Positions 8,849 to 16,864 of a DNA stretch of 64,000 bases are shown here, in pieces. Made by a program: the position numbers and the translations under genes. The notes beneath the pieces were generated by a model. It was not told where the DNA came from, did not search any database, and worked only from the letters and a program-made list of their open reading frames with translations. This DNA is from Stieleria sedimenti (lineage in GTDB: Bacteria; Planctomycetota; Planctomycetia; Pirellulales; Pirellulaceae), in NCBI RefSeq assembly GCF_025060895.1, contig NZ_JANZKV010000146.1, forward strand, positions 54,395 through 118,394, written 5' to 3'. Position 1 is the stretch's first letter; each line of letters starts with the position of its first letter.

Positions 8849-9820
8849 ATGAAAATTTTGAGGAAGTTAACCGCCGCACTTTCAGCATTTTGCCTCTCGG
8901 CCGTGATTCATGCCGGCCCGGCACTTGCCCAGACCATCCCCTTCTACGCGGAAGGTTTTGGTACGTACAACCCGGCGGACGGCACCTACGCCGCGCCGGG
9001 GGTTGGAACGCTGCTGGGGCGTTACGACAATTTCGGAGGCGTTCAAGTGACTCCCACGGATGACCCATTCGTATTCAACTTCGAATCGAGCGGGACCAAT
9101 CTGGGAATTTCGGGTGGAGATGTTCTGGAAACAGCGTTCCAGGACGGAACGCTCACTGTGACTCCCGTCGAAGGTGAAGAAGGACTCTTTACAGCCGTTT
9201 GGGAAGCAGACGTGGTGGTTATTGGGGGTGCGGGGGTTTACGCCGATGTCGAGTCGCATCGAAAGCCCTTAAAGATCGTCGCAGTCAATGAACCCTTCAG
9301 TTTCAGCGATACCGAATGGAAGTTCGGGTGGACATTGACTGGCAAGGTAGACCTCGGCGGACCCAAAAAGGTTGTCAGCCGCCCGCTTAAGATCAAGGGT
9401 GCGGGCGTCGTTTCAGAGTTGCCATCCGTTGACACTCCGTGGGGAGTCCAGGGGAATGCCAGTGGGCTAGGTCGATACACGAGTCCGCCTGTGGATTCTG
9501 CCGAAGCTAATCTCGTCTCAGTGGATTTCGATCCGCGGTTCTCGCCGCTCGAGGGACGCGTTCCGTTTAGCGGAACTTCCACCTTCATCGCCGCCGACGG
9601 TTCAGAACTCTCCCTCGATTTTGAAGGCTTCATTTCAATTCTTCCCAACGGAGAGTTGCGCTGGGTCGCTGATTTCATCCCGGCTGTTGAGATGTGCACC
9701 GGACGATTTAGCGAGGTGGAGAGTGGAAGCGTCGTGATGCTCGCGACTTCACCGCCTCTTGGACTGGGAGAAATTCCCTTTTCATGGTTCGGTGGCGGTC
9801 ACCTGGTCATTTCAAAGTGA
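8849..9820 (+). CDS. secreted protein of unknown function
   Basis: 323 residues from the ATG at 8849, chosen because GAGGG sits 4 bases upstream and a clean Sec signal peptide follows (KILRKLTAALSAFCLSAV..., with cleavage after PALA at about residue 27). An in-frame ATG 69 bases earlier has neither. The mature part is Gly/Pro-rich, mostly predicted beta strand, with no cysteine-based or catalytic motif that I recognise. The end contains TGRFSEVESGS, resembling the GTGRF..ATG strand seen in the next gene and in bacterial beta-barrel families. The two genes are 60 bases apart in the same direction and are probably co-transcribed and related in fold. No function can be assigned. Confidence 0.75.
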   Translation: MKILRKLTAALSAFCLSAVIHAGPALAQTIPFYAEGFGTYNPADGTYAAPGVGTLLGRYDNFGGVQVTPTDDPFVFNFESSGTNLGISGGDVLETAFQDGTLTVTPVEGEEGLFTAVWEADVVVIGGAGVYADVESHRKPLKIVAVNEPFSFSDTEWKFGWTLTGKVDLGGPKKVVSRPLKIKGAGVVSELPSVDTPWGVQGNASGLGRYTSPPVDSAEANLVSVDFDPRFSPLEGRVPFSGTSTFIAADGSELSLDFEGFISILPNGELRWVADFIPAVEMCTGRFSEVESGSVVMLATSPPLGLGEIPFSWFGGGHLVISK

Positions 9821-9880
9821 TCATTCCAGTTTCTCACAAGAATTTTTGTTTTAGCGCTTCAACTTTTGGGGATTGAAATC

Positions 9881-10390
9881 ATGGGAAACAAACTGAAACT
9901 TGGACTCGTTGTGATGGCGGTAGCATTCTTTACCGCTACGAATTCACCACTCAGTGCGAAAGGAGTGGACCGACCATTTAAGGGATTCGCAAATGCGGTG
10001 ACCAACAATTTTGTGTTCGAAAACCCGGCTCCCGATTTATTCGAACCGGAAAACCCCGACGGGTTGGCCATCCTCGGATATTTTGACATCCAGTACGTTG
10101 GTCGATCGACACACTTGGGGAAGATGACTCGTCAAGAATACGCAGTCCTCTACGAAGACGGATCCTTTGAGGGTCTGATGATCTTTGTCGCTGCGAATGG
10201 AGACGAACTGTATGCGACATTGGATGGAAGCCTGGATTCGCTCGGACCACCAACAAACGGGTCGGGTTGCTACTTTTTCTTCGGCGGGACCGGACGATTT
10301 GAAAATGCCACCGGCATTACCTACTTTGAGTTGTTCACGCCAGACTTCAATGATGTCTTCGTGACCTTTGACGGAGTCGTGAACTATTGA
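9881..10390 (+). CDS. small secreted protein, possible lipocalin/dirigent-like barrel
   Basis: 169 residues from ATG 9881, preceded by GGGGA 8 bases upstream; a TTG in the same frame at 9866 overlaps that site and is rejected. It begins with a signal peptide (GLVVMAVAFFTATNSPLSA). The region GGTGRFENATGITYFELFT is the repeating signature of small eight-stranded barrel proteins (allene-oxide-cyclase-like/dirigent-like) often seen in secreted bacterial proteins of unknown role. It follows another secreted gene by 60 bases, suggesting one transcript. No enzyme residues are evident. The fold suggestion is tentative; secretion is well supported. Confidence 0.75.
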   Translation: MGNKLKLGLVVMAVAFFTATNSPLSAKGVDRPFKGFANAVTNNFVFENPAPDLFEPENPDGLAILGYFDIQYVGRSTHLGKMTRQEYAVLYEDGSFEGLMIFVAANGDELYATLDGSLDSLGPPTNGSGCYFFFGGTGRFENATGITYFELFTPDFNDVFVTFDGVVNY

Positions 10391-11040
10391 GATCGTCTCG
10401 GCCCTGGCCGAGTCTTTCCAGCTGATCAAGCACCCCTTGTTGGCTGCCTCGTCAGTTGTTCTTCCGCGAATCCCGCGCGATCGGATGATCCGCCCGAAAG
10501 TTCCTCCGCCAAGACCGATCAAGATTCCGTCGATCTGATCGATGGATTTTTCGGTTCCGGTCAAAGCAAATCGAAAACGCCAGGCAACTCAAAACGCCAG
10601 AATCGAAATCGGAGTCGGCGTCAGCCGACGGCGGCTCTGAAGGCGTTTCGACTGGATCGAGCATTGAATCGGGGCCTGCGGAAAACGCAAAGCCGAAATC
10701 TAAAAAAAGACGTCGAGTGGGAGACCGCATTGAAGCGATTCACACCCGACTCCGACGAGATCAAACAACTCGCGGAATTGCTGTCCAGGCGATCGGCTTC
10801 TGTGCAGACCGCGGCCGCGAAACGGATGTCCGACCATCGGGGTGCGGCCGCGGCGGCTGTCGTCGACAAACTGCGTGTCGGCAACCTTTCCGCACAGTGA
10901 ACGGCGCTGGAAATCATGGCCACCTGGCATGCTCCGACGGCCGGGTTCGATCCCTGGATCCGGACTCGATCAACGCCGATACGACGACCTCGTTGGTCGA
11001 GTGGCTCAGAGCGTTGCCCGCGGCGAATGATCCGGCGTGA
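10391..11040 (+). pseudogene. frameshifted remnant of a HEAT-like repeat protein
   Basis: Immediately after the previous stop, one frame stays open to 10900 but has no ATG. It encodes a low-complexity stretch (DPPESSSAKTDQDSVDL), a basic linker, then helical sequence KQLAELLSRRSASVQTAAAK and DHRGAAAAAVVDKLRVGN, which looks like a HEAT-type repeat. After the stop at 10898-10900 the coding-like sequence continues in the next frame as LEIMATWHAPTAGFDPW and then in a third frame as DPDSINADTTTSLVEWLRAL. The pieces read on from one another across two frame changes, which is what decay of one gene would give. Family assignment is by eye and uncertain; the frame breaks are real. Confidence 0.4.
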
Positions 11041-11224
11041 TCGGATTCGGACACGTCCGAGGCAGACCAGCAACAGGTCGGCGAGCTGCTGCGTGAACTG
11101 ACCACCGCGACCAGCTTGCGTCACGTCGATCATCCGATGGGACACGGAGGCGTATCAGCCCCATCCGTCCTGTCGGGACCCATCGCCAGCGAGACGCTTC
11201 ATCGTGGGCGGTCGGTGGTTGTGT

Positions 11225-11530
11225 TCAAGCCGGGAATCGGAGTTTGGCCAGCGGGGGATTGCTGCGAATGATTTCACCAGAATCCGAGACCTTTAAATAA
11301 TAGGACGACAGAATATGGGCACGCGTTGAGTACGCGGAGTCCCCTGTCGGGGCCAATCTCTCCCAGATGTTGACCCGATAGTTGCCGTTGTGGTGACGAC
11401 ACACCTCGACACGATGCAGGCGGGGGGGCCTGCCGACTTTGTCCAGAACCTGTGACTTGATCTTTTCGGTGTGTTCTGATCCCGCCAGGGCGTTCTCTTT
11501 TTGCGGGGCTGCTGGATCGACGTTTGACAT
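11225..11530 (-). CDS. conserved-looking small hypothetical protein
   Basis: 101 residues, no signal peptide or membrane segment. The middle, VLDKVGRPPRLHRVEVC followed by NGNYRVNIWE, and the end (LSSYYLKVSDSGEIIRSNPP) look like a compact alpha/beta domain. From memory, similar short proteins occur in planctomycete genomes, but I know no function. It lies alone in an otherwise eroded stretch, transcribed leftward. It could be a surviving gene or the end of a decayed one; its coherent frame and ATG favour a real gene. Confidence 0.55.
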   Translation of the reverse strand: MSNVDPAAPQKENALAGSEHTEKIKSQVLDKVGRPPRLHRVEVCRHHNGNYRVNIWERLAPTGDSAYSTRAHILSSYYLKVSDSGEIIRSNPPLAKLRFPA

Positions 11531-11709
11531 GGTTTAGCTCGGCCAATGGGATGCGATGGGATGCCGGACTGTAGCGTAACGCAGTTCAGTTCGATATGAG
11601 TCGAAACTTGCGAATGAAGCGGAAACGGAATGCCCCCCGATTGGTCGGGGCCCTGGGCTTTGACGGCCAGCCGGTTTGATTTCCGGTCGGTTCGGCTGTG
11701 GAAAGCTGA

Positions 11710-11890
11710 CGCGAAGGTGCTCGAAACGACGTCGTTTCCGGAGTCTTCAATCATGCGAAAAGCCATGCCACTGGCGGTGATCGGTGGGATTTTGAACAAC
11801 CCGATACGTTTGCGGATTTTGCCCGTAGCAACAAGATCGAATTGGTTGGCCACTGTCCGGTCTGGGCCAAAGAAGATCGCACCGATGAAT
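11710..11890 (+). pseudogene. internal fragment of a GH10 (endo-1,4-beta-xylanase-like) gene
   Basis: In the forward frame following a stop at 11707-11709, the translation contains WDFEQPDTFADFARSNKIEL and then VGHCPVWAKEDRTDEW. This matches the pattern of glycoside hydrolase family 10: an aromatic-acidic block, an F..FA helix and the strand G-H-x-x-V-W that precedes the substrate-binding loop. Neither the start of the barrel nor the two catalytic Glu regions is present. The match stops where the sequence becomes the 3' end of the oppositely oriented export-lipoprotein gene (11901). It is a piece of about 55 codons, non-functional. The call is by motif recognition only. Confidence 0.45.
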
Positions 11891-11900
11891 GGATCCGCCT

Positions 11901-13007
11901 TCACTCTGACAGCGGCGCGAACTCCAGTTCACCATCGACGTCCGAGTTGCCGGCTTTGGAGCCGGTTGGTTCGCCGGGCAGGATGTCGTCGAACGACTTG
12001 TCAAGATTCGGTTTATAGCGATCGTTGGCTTCATTCAGGTCCATCAGATCACTCGGTCGGAGCGGATCGTCGGCCAGTCGCGTCCAGCCCACGCTGCCGG
12101 GTGAGATCATCGTCTGGTCAACCATCACCATCGGTTTGGCCGTCGCATGTTCCGGGTGTCGAGACGCCCGGTTGCAGCCAGAACTGCGGGCACACGTCTG
12201 ACTTGCCCGCCAGAACATGAGTTCGTCCATGCAAGATCGTGCGGCGACGAAGACGCGGTCACCCGGCTGCAGTTGATAGTTGGTTGCCGTGTTCCCCATT
12301 TGAACAATCTCGCGATAGCACACCGGCAGCGTGACGCGGCACTCACCAGGATCTGTCGGTCGGGCCAGCAGGATCTGACAGGGATTGGCGCTGGATGTCA
12401 GCCCACCGGCGCTGACGATTGCATCGAGTACCGTTTCGGAGCCTGTCAAGGGAAACGATCCGGGCGCGTTCACTTCACCAAAAACATAAAACCGATGAAC
12501 AGGTTCGAGCAGTCTGACGTTGATGGCGATCGTGTCGCAGTCATCGGGAAGCGGGGACTGAGAGATTGATTCCTTGACGTCGGGGCTCACGAACGGTTTA
12601 CATGCCGAGATCTGCTGACGGATCTGGTCGGTGATCTGTCTCTCAATCAACGCTTCCGCCTGTTCCAGATTCCTGCCGACAACGATGACGCGGCCGTAGG
12701 GACCGAGATCGACCGTTCCGTCGGCGAGAACCGACTGGTCGGCCGGCAAACGCAGATCGCGATCCTGATTGACAGGTTCAATCAACAGGGCATCACCCGG
12801 TTGAAGCGAATGTAGCGGCAGCACACTCTTGGCGTTCTCTCGCGGTATGCCGTGGGGGATGCGAGAGGCTTCGAGAACGGTTTTGGCTTCCGTCGTTAGC
12901 GTCGAGTTTGAAGGATACAGTGAAAGCCCCAAGGGTGCGCAGCCGCTACTCGCGGCCATCAACAGAACTGCCAGAACAAGTAGAACTTGGTAAACAGAAC
13001 GTTGCAT
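11901..13007 (-). CDS. polysaccharide export (Wza-like) outer-membrane lipoprotein
   Basis: About 368 residues from ATG 13007 (an alternative ATG at 13019 adds four residues). A lipoprotein signal ends at AASSGC, with Cys at about residue 23. The Poly_export motif follows: LHSLQPGDALLIEPV and LGPYGRVIVVGRNLEQAEALI. An SLBB domain then has FYVFGEVNAPGSFPLTGSET and later LQPGDRVFVAA. This family forms the periplasmic/outer-membrane channel for exopolysaccharide. The C-terminal about 90 residues are a divergent, Pro/Asp-rich tail. No Wzc-like kinase or glycosyltransferase is in the window, so it is an orphan locus here. It runs in the same direction as the AsmA-like gene. Confidence 0.87.
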   Translation of the reverse strand: MQRSVYQVLLVLAVLLMAASSGCAPLGLSLYPSNSTLTTEAKTVLEASRIPHGIPRENAKSVLPLHSLQPGDALLIEPVNQDRDLRLPADQSVLADGTVDLGPYGRVIVVGRNLEQAEALIERQITDQIRQQISACKPFVSPDVKESISQSPLPDDCDTIAINVRLLEPVHRFYVFGEVNAPGSFPLTGSETVLDAIVSAGGLTSSANPCQILLARPTDPGECRVTLPVCYREIVQMGNTATNYQLQPGDRVFVAARSCMDELMFWRASQTCARSSGCNRASRHPEHATAKPMVMVDQTMISPGSVGWTRLADDPLRPSDLMDLNEANDRYKPNLDKSFDDILPGEPTGSKAGNSDVDGELEFAPLSE

Positions 13008-13142
13008 CGCTTCACCCATTGTTGTGGAACACTATCCAGAAAGACAATCGGCTCGATGAGTGGATCATGAATGCTGAAAACAGTTTGGCTATGGCGACAC
13101 GCGCCATCCTCAGTACCGGAACGCATCGTGATGGCGATAGAA

Positions 13143-16100
13143 CTATGAACCTCCATCCAATCCATTCAACACGCCCAATGAGGTCCCGGCAAGGACGAGT
13201 CGTTGGCCCTCGCGTAGCAGGAACCGCGCGGCTTCTTCACGAAACGTTTCGATGGGTCGCAATCGCACGATCGGGTTTTGGGTGGTTCCCAGTACCGCGA
13301 TGACCACGGTTCGATCGCGAAAGAGTTCGGTCACGCTGAAGATGGCGGATGCGGGCAGCAGAGAACGCAGAGCATACTTCTGTGCCAACTGGCTAAGGTT
13401 TGCGGCGATGTCACGATAGTCGCCGGTTGCAATCAGTGCGATCATGTCCAGACGACCGCTGCGGAGATAGAGTTTTCCGTCCGCTCGCACCAACGCGTTG
13501 TCGGCACCCAGCCAGAATTCGTCGATCACAACGACACCCTGACCGATGATCCCTTTCGCTTCCCCGACGTCGAAGGTTTGACCGGCAAGTGAGACGGGGC
13601 CGAGAAACTGTGACGCCGCGATCAGGCCAGGAATCGCGGCACCACGCGTTCGCCCCAACTGAAAGTCGAATCGGCCGGCGAGGTCATCGACCGATCGAAT
13701 GGACTTGCCTCCGAGTGACATTTCGCCGGTGACTTCGCCAGTCGCTAGTGAACTGGATCGCCCGAACGGATGGGTCAATCGAAACACGTCGACTCTCCGC
13801 GTTTTCCACCGGCTCGTCATGTCAATGCCTCCACGACGACCGGACGATAGGTGCAGTTCGCCGTCGAGTTGTCCGCCGCCGACACTTGATCGAACCGACG
13901 GGATGCTCAAATCCCAGTTCCATGATTTCAAATTCGCGGTCGCAACGAGCGCACCGCGCGCCACGCCGATCGGCAAGTCGTAGGCGGCCAACTCGCGTCC
14001 ATGCAGACTGCCTCGGATTCGAACGGATTCTTGACGCCCGGTGATGGTCGCCTTGGTGGAGATTCGTCCCTGGATTCGCTCAGCCTTTTGTCCCAGAAAC
14101 CACAATCCCCGATCGAGTTGGATTCTGGACGCAACCAAACGAAGCTCGGCCCGGGGGCGAAATGTTTCGTCACGATCGAACAAGTAGACGCGACCGTCGA
14201 GCCGAAGTGATCCATTCGCGTAGTCGCCCAATAGGGGTTGGACCACAAAGACCCCCTCTTCGAGTCGTCCGTTCAGGGTCAGCTTTCGTGAAAGAAGACG
14301 CGAGCGATAATTGACGTCTGACAACTCAACGGACACCTTCACCTTGAGATTCGTTCGGTCAGTTGGTTGCGAATCAAAATCGACAATGATGTCGCCGCTG
14401 ACGTCGCCCGTCAGGCCGACGCGACGACCGAGAGACAGGTCGACCAATGGGTTGATCGACATGTGTTCGAAACGAAAGACCGATTGCCCGAGTCGGGACA
14501 TCACATCAGACCAACGATCGGTCGTCATCATGTTGGCGATGGTTCGCACTTTGACCGTCCCGCCGAACAGATCGCCGTTCGCTTGCAACGCTAATTCGCC
14601 TTGTCTTGCGACAAGTTCTGCGACCAGTTCGCCAATCCCTTCCTCGTTGATCCTGATCTCCGAGACAGACAGCGTTGCAGTGCCCGCGTGTTGATTCGGA
14701 TCCAATAGCTTGTCGATCGGAACCCGCCAATCGATGTTTCCCGCGATGCTGGCGGTGGCGGTGGGGGCAATCCTGCCGAGGACTGGGATTCGAACGTTCG
14801 GACGGATGTCGGCGATTGTCAATCCGACAACCAAATCACCGTCGCCATCACGCGGCACCGTGGCGGTTCCCGAAATCTGTCCGCCAAAGGCTGTCGCCGT
14901 TAGCGACTCCAGGGTGAGGGCCTCGCTGGTGATTGAATACTTCGATCGAAACTTGACCAACGTGAACGAAGTCGGCAACGTCGTCTCGTCACGTCGTGGC
15001 AGAACATCGAATTGGTTGGGCGTGAATCGGATGGTGTGTTCCAAAACGCCCAGGTCGACACCTGCGACTTGCAACGACGGCGATGCAACCGAACCATCGA
15101 TACTCCAGGTCGACTGTTCTGTTTCGGGGGCGAGGACACCGGATCCACGAACGCGAAAGTCGAGTTTGCCATCGACCACCGCTGGGGTTGTCCGTTGGGC
15201 GGGTCGACTCGAAAGTCGAGCGATCGCGCCGAGTGGTAGATCATCGCCGACGAGTTCGAACGAAAACTCGCCTTGACCACCTAGCGGCACGTCGGCCCGC
15301 CCGATCAAGCGAATGCCGGATGGTTCGAGATTCGATGGGGCAGCCATCAGATCGAGTCCCCCGAATTTCAGGCGTCCGTCCTCAATCGTGAGGTTGCCGA
15401 TGTTTACATCGGCAGGCGGGAGACTGGCGAGCTTCAATCCTTGTCCATTGACCTTCCCAGCAAGTTCGTACGCCTCCATCTCGCTGATGCGGTCGATTGG
15501 CGCGCGAAAGCGAATGTCACCCGACAGCCGACCTGCGTCGGGCAACAAACCGTTTTGCGACGGTAAGAACTTGGCAATCAAGTCGCTGACCGGGGAGAGG
15601 GCGATGTTGTTGATCTTGATTTCGGCCGTCGCATCTCCCCGCGGAACCAATTGCAGACTGCCACTGCCTTCGATCGATCCACTCGCTTGGCGATCTTGCG
15701 TGCCGACCCGTGACTTCAGGCGTGTGAGTGTTGCCAACCCGTTGCGATAGGAGATCGAGGTTTCAAAGTCCTTCAGTTCGACATCATCGATCACCAATCC
15801 CGGACTGGTTAACGTGCCATCAAAACGGTAAGCGGCACCATCTCTTAGCGACGTCAGCGGAATCCCGACGTCCAGTTTGACGGTCGCGGTTCCGCGGAGG
15901 TGGAGCCCAAGATCAATGCCGATGGATTTTAGCCGTCCGGCGAGTTTGTCGATGTCGACGTTCTCAAACTCCCAGCGGGTCGTCCAATAACGCCCGGACT
16001 TTGCGTCTTCCTTCTGAACGGGCTGTTGGGCCGCCGCCACCGGCGTTTGAGCAGCAAGGCTTCCCCGTGACGCAATCACCGCCATCGCAATGATAAGCCG

Positions 16101-16148
16101 ACAGACGTACCGGATCGCTGGGGAATGGGCGGAGTTAAAATGGGGCAT
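13143..16148 (-). CDS. AsmA-like C-terminal domain protein (envelope lipid-transport/assembly family)
   Basis: About 1001 residues from the ATG at 16148, picked because a signal-like hydrophobic stretch (RYVCRLIIAMAVIASRGSL) follows; the frame extends to 16367 without such features. The rest is long beta-rich repeat sequence (alternating GxLxxxG, AxATITG-type strands), typical of AsmA/TamB/YhdP proteins that form hydrophobic grooves bridging membranes. The C-terminal portion (TRGAAIPGLIAASQFLGPVS, then VVVIDEFWLGADNALVRADG and LGTTQNPIVRLRPI) matches the AsmA_2 end. It probably takes part in lipid or polysaccharide delivery to the outer membrane. It lies upstream of the export lipoprotein with a 135-base gap, same strand. 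Confidence 0.75.
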   Translation of the reverse strand: MPHFNSAHSPAIRYVCRLIIAMAVIASRGSLAAQTPVAAAQQPVQKEDAKSGRYWTTRWEFENVDIDKLAGRLKSIGIDLGLHLRGTATVKLDVGIPLTSLRDGAAYRFDGTLTSPGLVIDDVELKDFETSISYRNGLATLTRLKSRVGTQDRQASGSIEGSGSLQLVPRGDATAEIKINNIALSPVSDLIAKFLPSQNGLLPDAGRLSGDIRFRAPIDRISEMEAYELAGKVNGQGLKLASLPPADVNIGNLTIEDGRLKFGGLDLMAAPSNLEPSGIRLIGRADVPLGGQGEFSFELVGDDLPLGAIARLSSRPAQRTTPAVVDGKLDFRVRGSGVLAPETEQSTWSIDGSVASPSLQVAGVDLGVLEHTIRFTPNQFDVLPRRDETTLPTSFTLVKFRSKYSITSEALTLESLTATAFGGQISGTATVPRDGDGDLVVGLTIADIRPNVRIPVLGRIAPTATASIAGNIDWRVPIDKLLDPNQHAGTATLSVSEIRINEEGIGELVAELVARQGELALQANGDLFGGTVKVRTIANMMTTDRWSDVMSRLGQSVFRFEHMSINPLVDLSLGRRVGLTGDVSGDIIVDFDSQPTDRTNLKVKVSVELSDVNYRSRLLSRKLTLNGRLEEGVFVVQPLLGDYANGSLRLDGRVYLFDRDETFRPRAELRLVASRIQLDRGLWFLGQKAERIQGRISTKATITGRQESVRIRGSLHGRELAAYDLPIGVARGALVATANLKSWNWDLSIPSVRSSVGGGQLDGELHLSSGRRGGIDMTSRWKTRRVDVFRLTHPFGRSSSLATGEVTGEMSLGGKSIRSVDDLAGRFDFQLGRTRGAAIPGLIAASQFLGPVSLAGQTFDVGEAKGIIGQGVVVIDEFWLGADNALVRADGKLYLRSGRLDMIALIATGDYRDIAANLSQLAQKYALRSLLPASAIFSVTELFRDRTVVIAVLGTTQNPIVRLRPIETFREEAARFLLREGQRLVLAGTSLGVLNGLDGGS

Positions 16149-16397
16149 AGGTACGAGGTGTTCCCGAATGAAACTCCAGTCGTGCACGACCGAATTCCGG
16201 TACTCAATGGTGAAGCGTTTTCCGGTTCCAACCGACGTCAGACTCCCTTTTTGCTGCCGATCGAAGCTCGCAGCTCCAAGCCGGAAAAATCGGACGTCGA
16301 AGTCTTGGATGGAAGCTACCGTGTGAAGTTTAGGCCACCGGTTCGATCGATCCGTCCTGTTTCGCATCGCTTCCGCTCCACTTTGCGAGGTTCTGTG

Positions 16398-16688
16398 TCA
16401 ATTAAAATTGGTGGCGTACAAGGACAAACGGCGGTTTCCATCGACTTCTACCCCAGTATTGAGGGTTACACGGTTATTCGCGGACGTTGGTATTCGCGGA
16501 CGTCGGCCATCGGAGTGGCCGCCCATCACGCCATCGTTGACGGTTTGCCATGCCTTGGCGGCATCTGAATCGTCGAATTTGAATAAGACTCGATCCTCGG
16601 CGATGGCCGATGAGGCCCCGAGAAAGGATGAGCCCCCGAGAAAGATGGTCAACAGCAGGATTCGTAGGATCATGGTCTTCTCTCTCAT
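16398..16688 (-). pseudogene. 5' remnant of a CIA30-family secreted protein
   Basis: The frame begins with a signal peptide (LRILLLTIFLGGSSFLGASS) and then FKFDDSDAAKAWQTVNDGVM followed by GGHSDG. This is the hallmark opening of CIA30 (complex I intermediate-associated protein 30) domains, which normally run on for about 150 residues. Right after GGHSDG the sequence turns into unrelated residues and stops at 96 codons; the rest of the domain is missing. A 16-bp tandem duplication (16475-16506) sits at the break, and deleting one copy does not restore the family sequence. I call it a decayed gene rather than a short functional one. Confidence 0.6.
16475..16506. repeat. 16-bp tandem duplication at the CIA30 break
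   Basis: TATTCGCGGACGT followed by TGG or CGG is present twice in direct succession (16475-16490 and 16491-16506), differing at one base. The unit is not a multiple of three, so it shifts the frame of the CIA30 remnant exactly where family similarity ends. Confidence 0.8.
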
Positions 16689-16864
16689 CGCGTGAAGGCT
16701 TGCTCAGATAGACAGCGATGCAATCACTGCAAGAGTTGGTCGGCGTCATTGTTTCCGACATGTAGCATACCGGGCACCTATCCGGCGAAGGTGACTGGCG
16801 AACTGAACAATCACATCGATGTCCGGCTGCGAGAAGACGGTCGGTGATGGGGGACTCTGTCGAG

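Noticed and set aside
11630..12220. 196-codon rightward frame
   Set aside because: It lies mostly opposite the export-lipoprotein gene; the protein-like GH10 segment is in a different frame.
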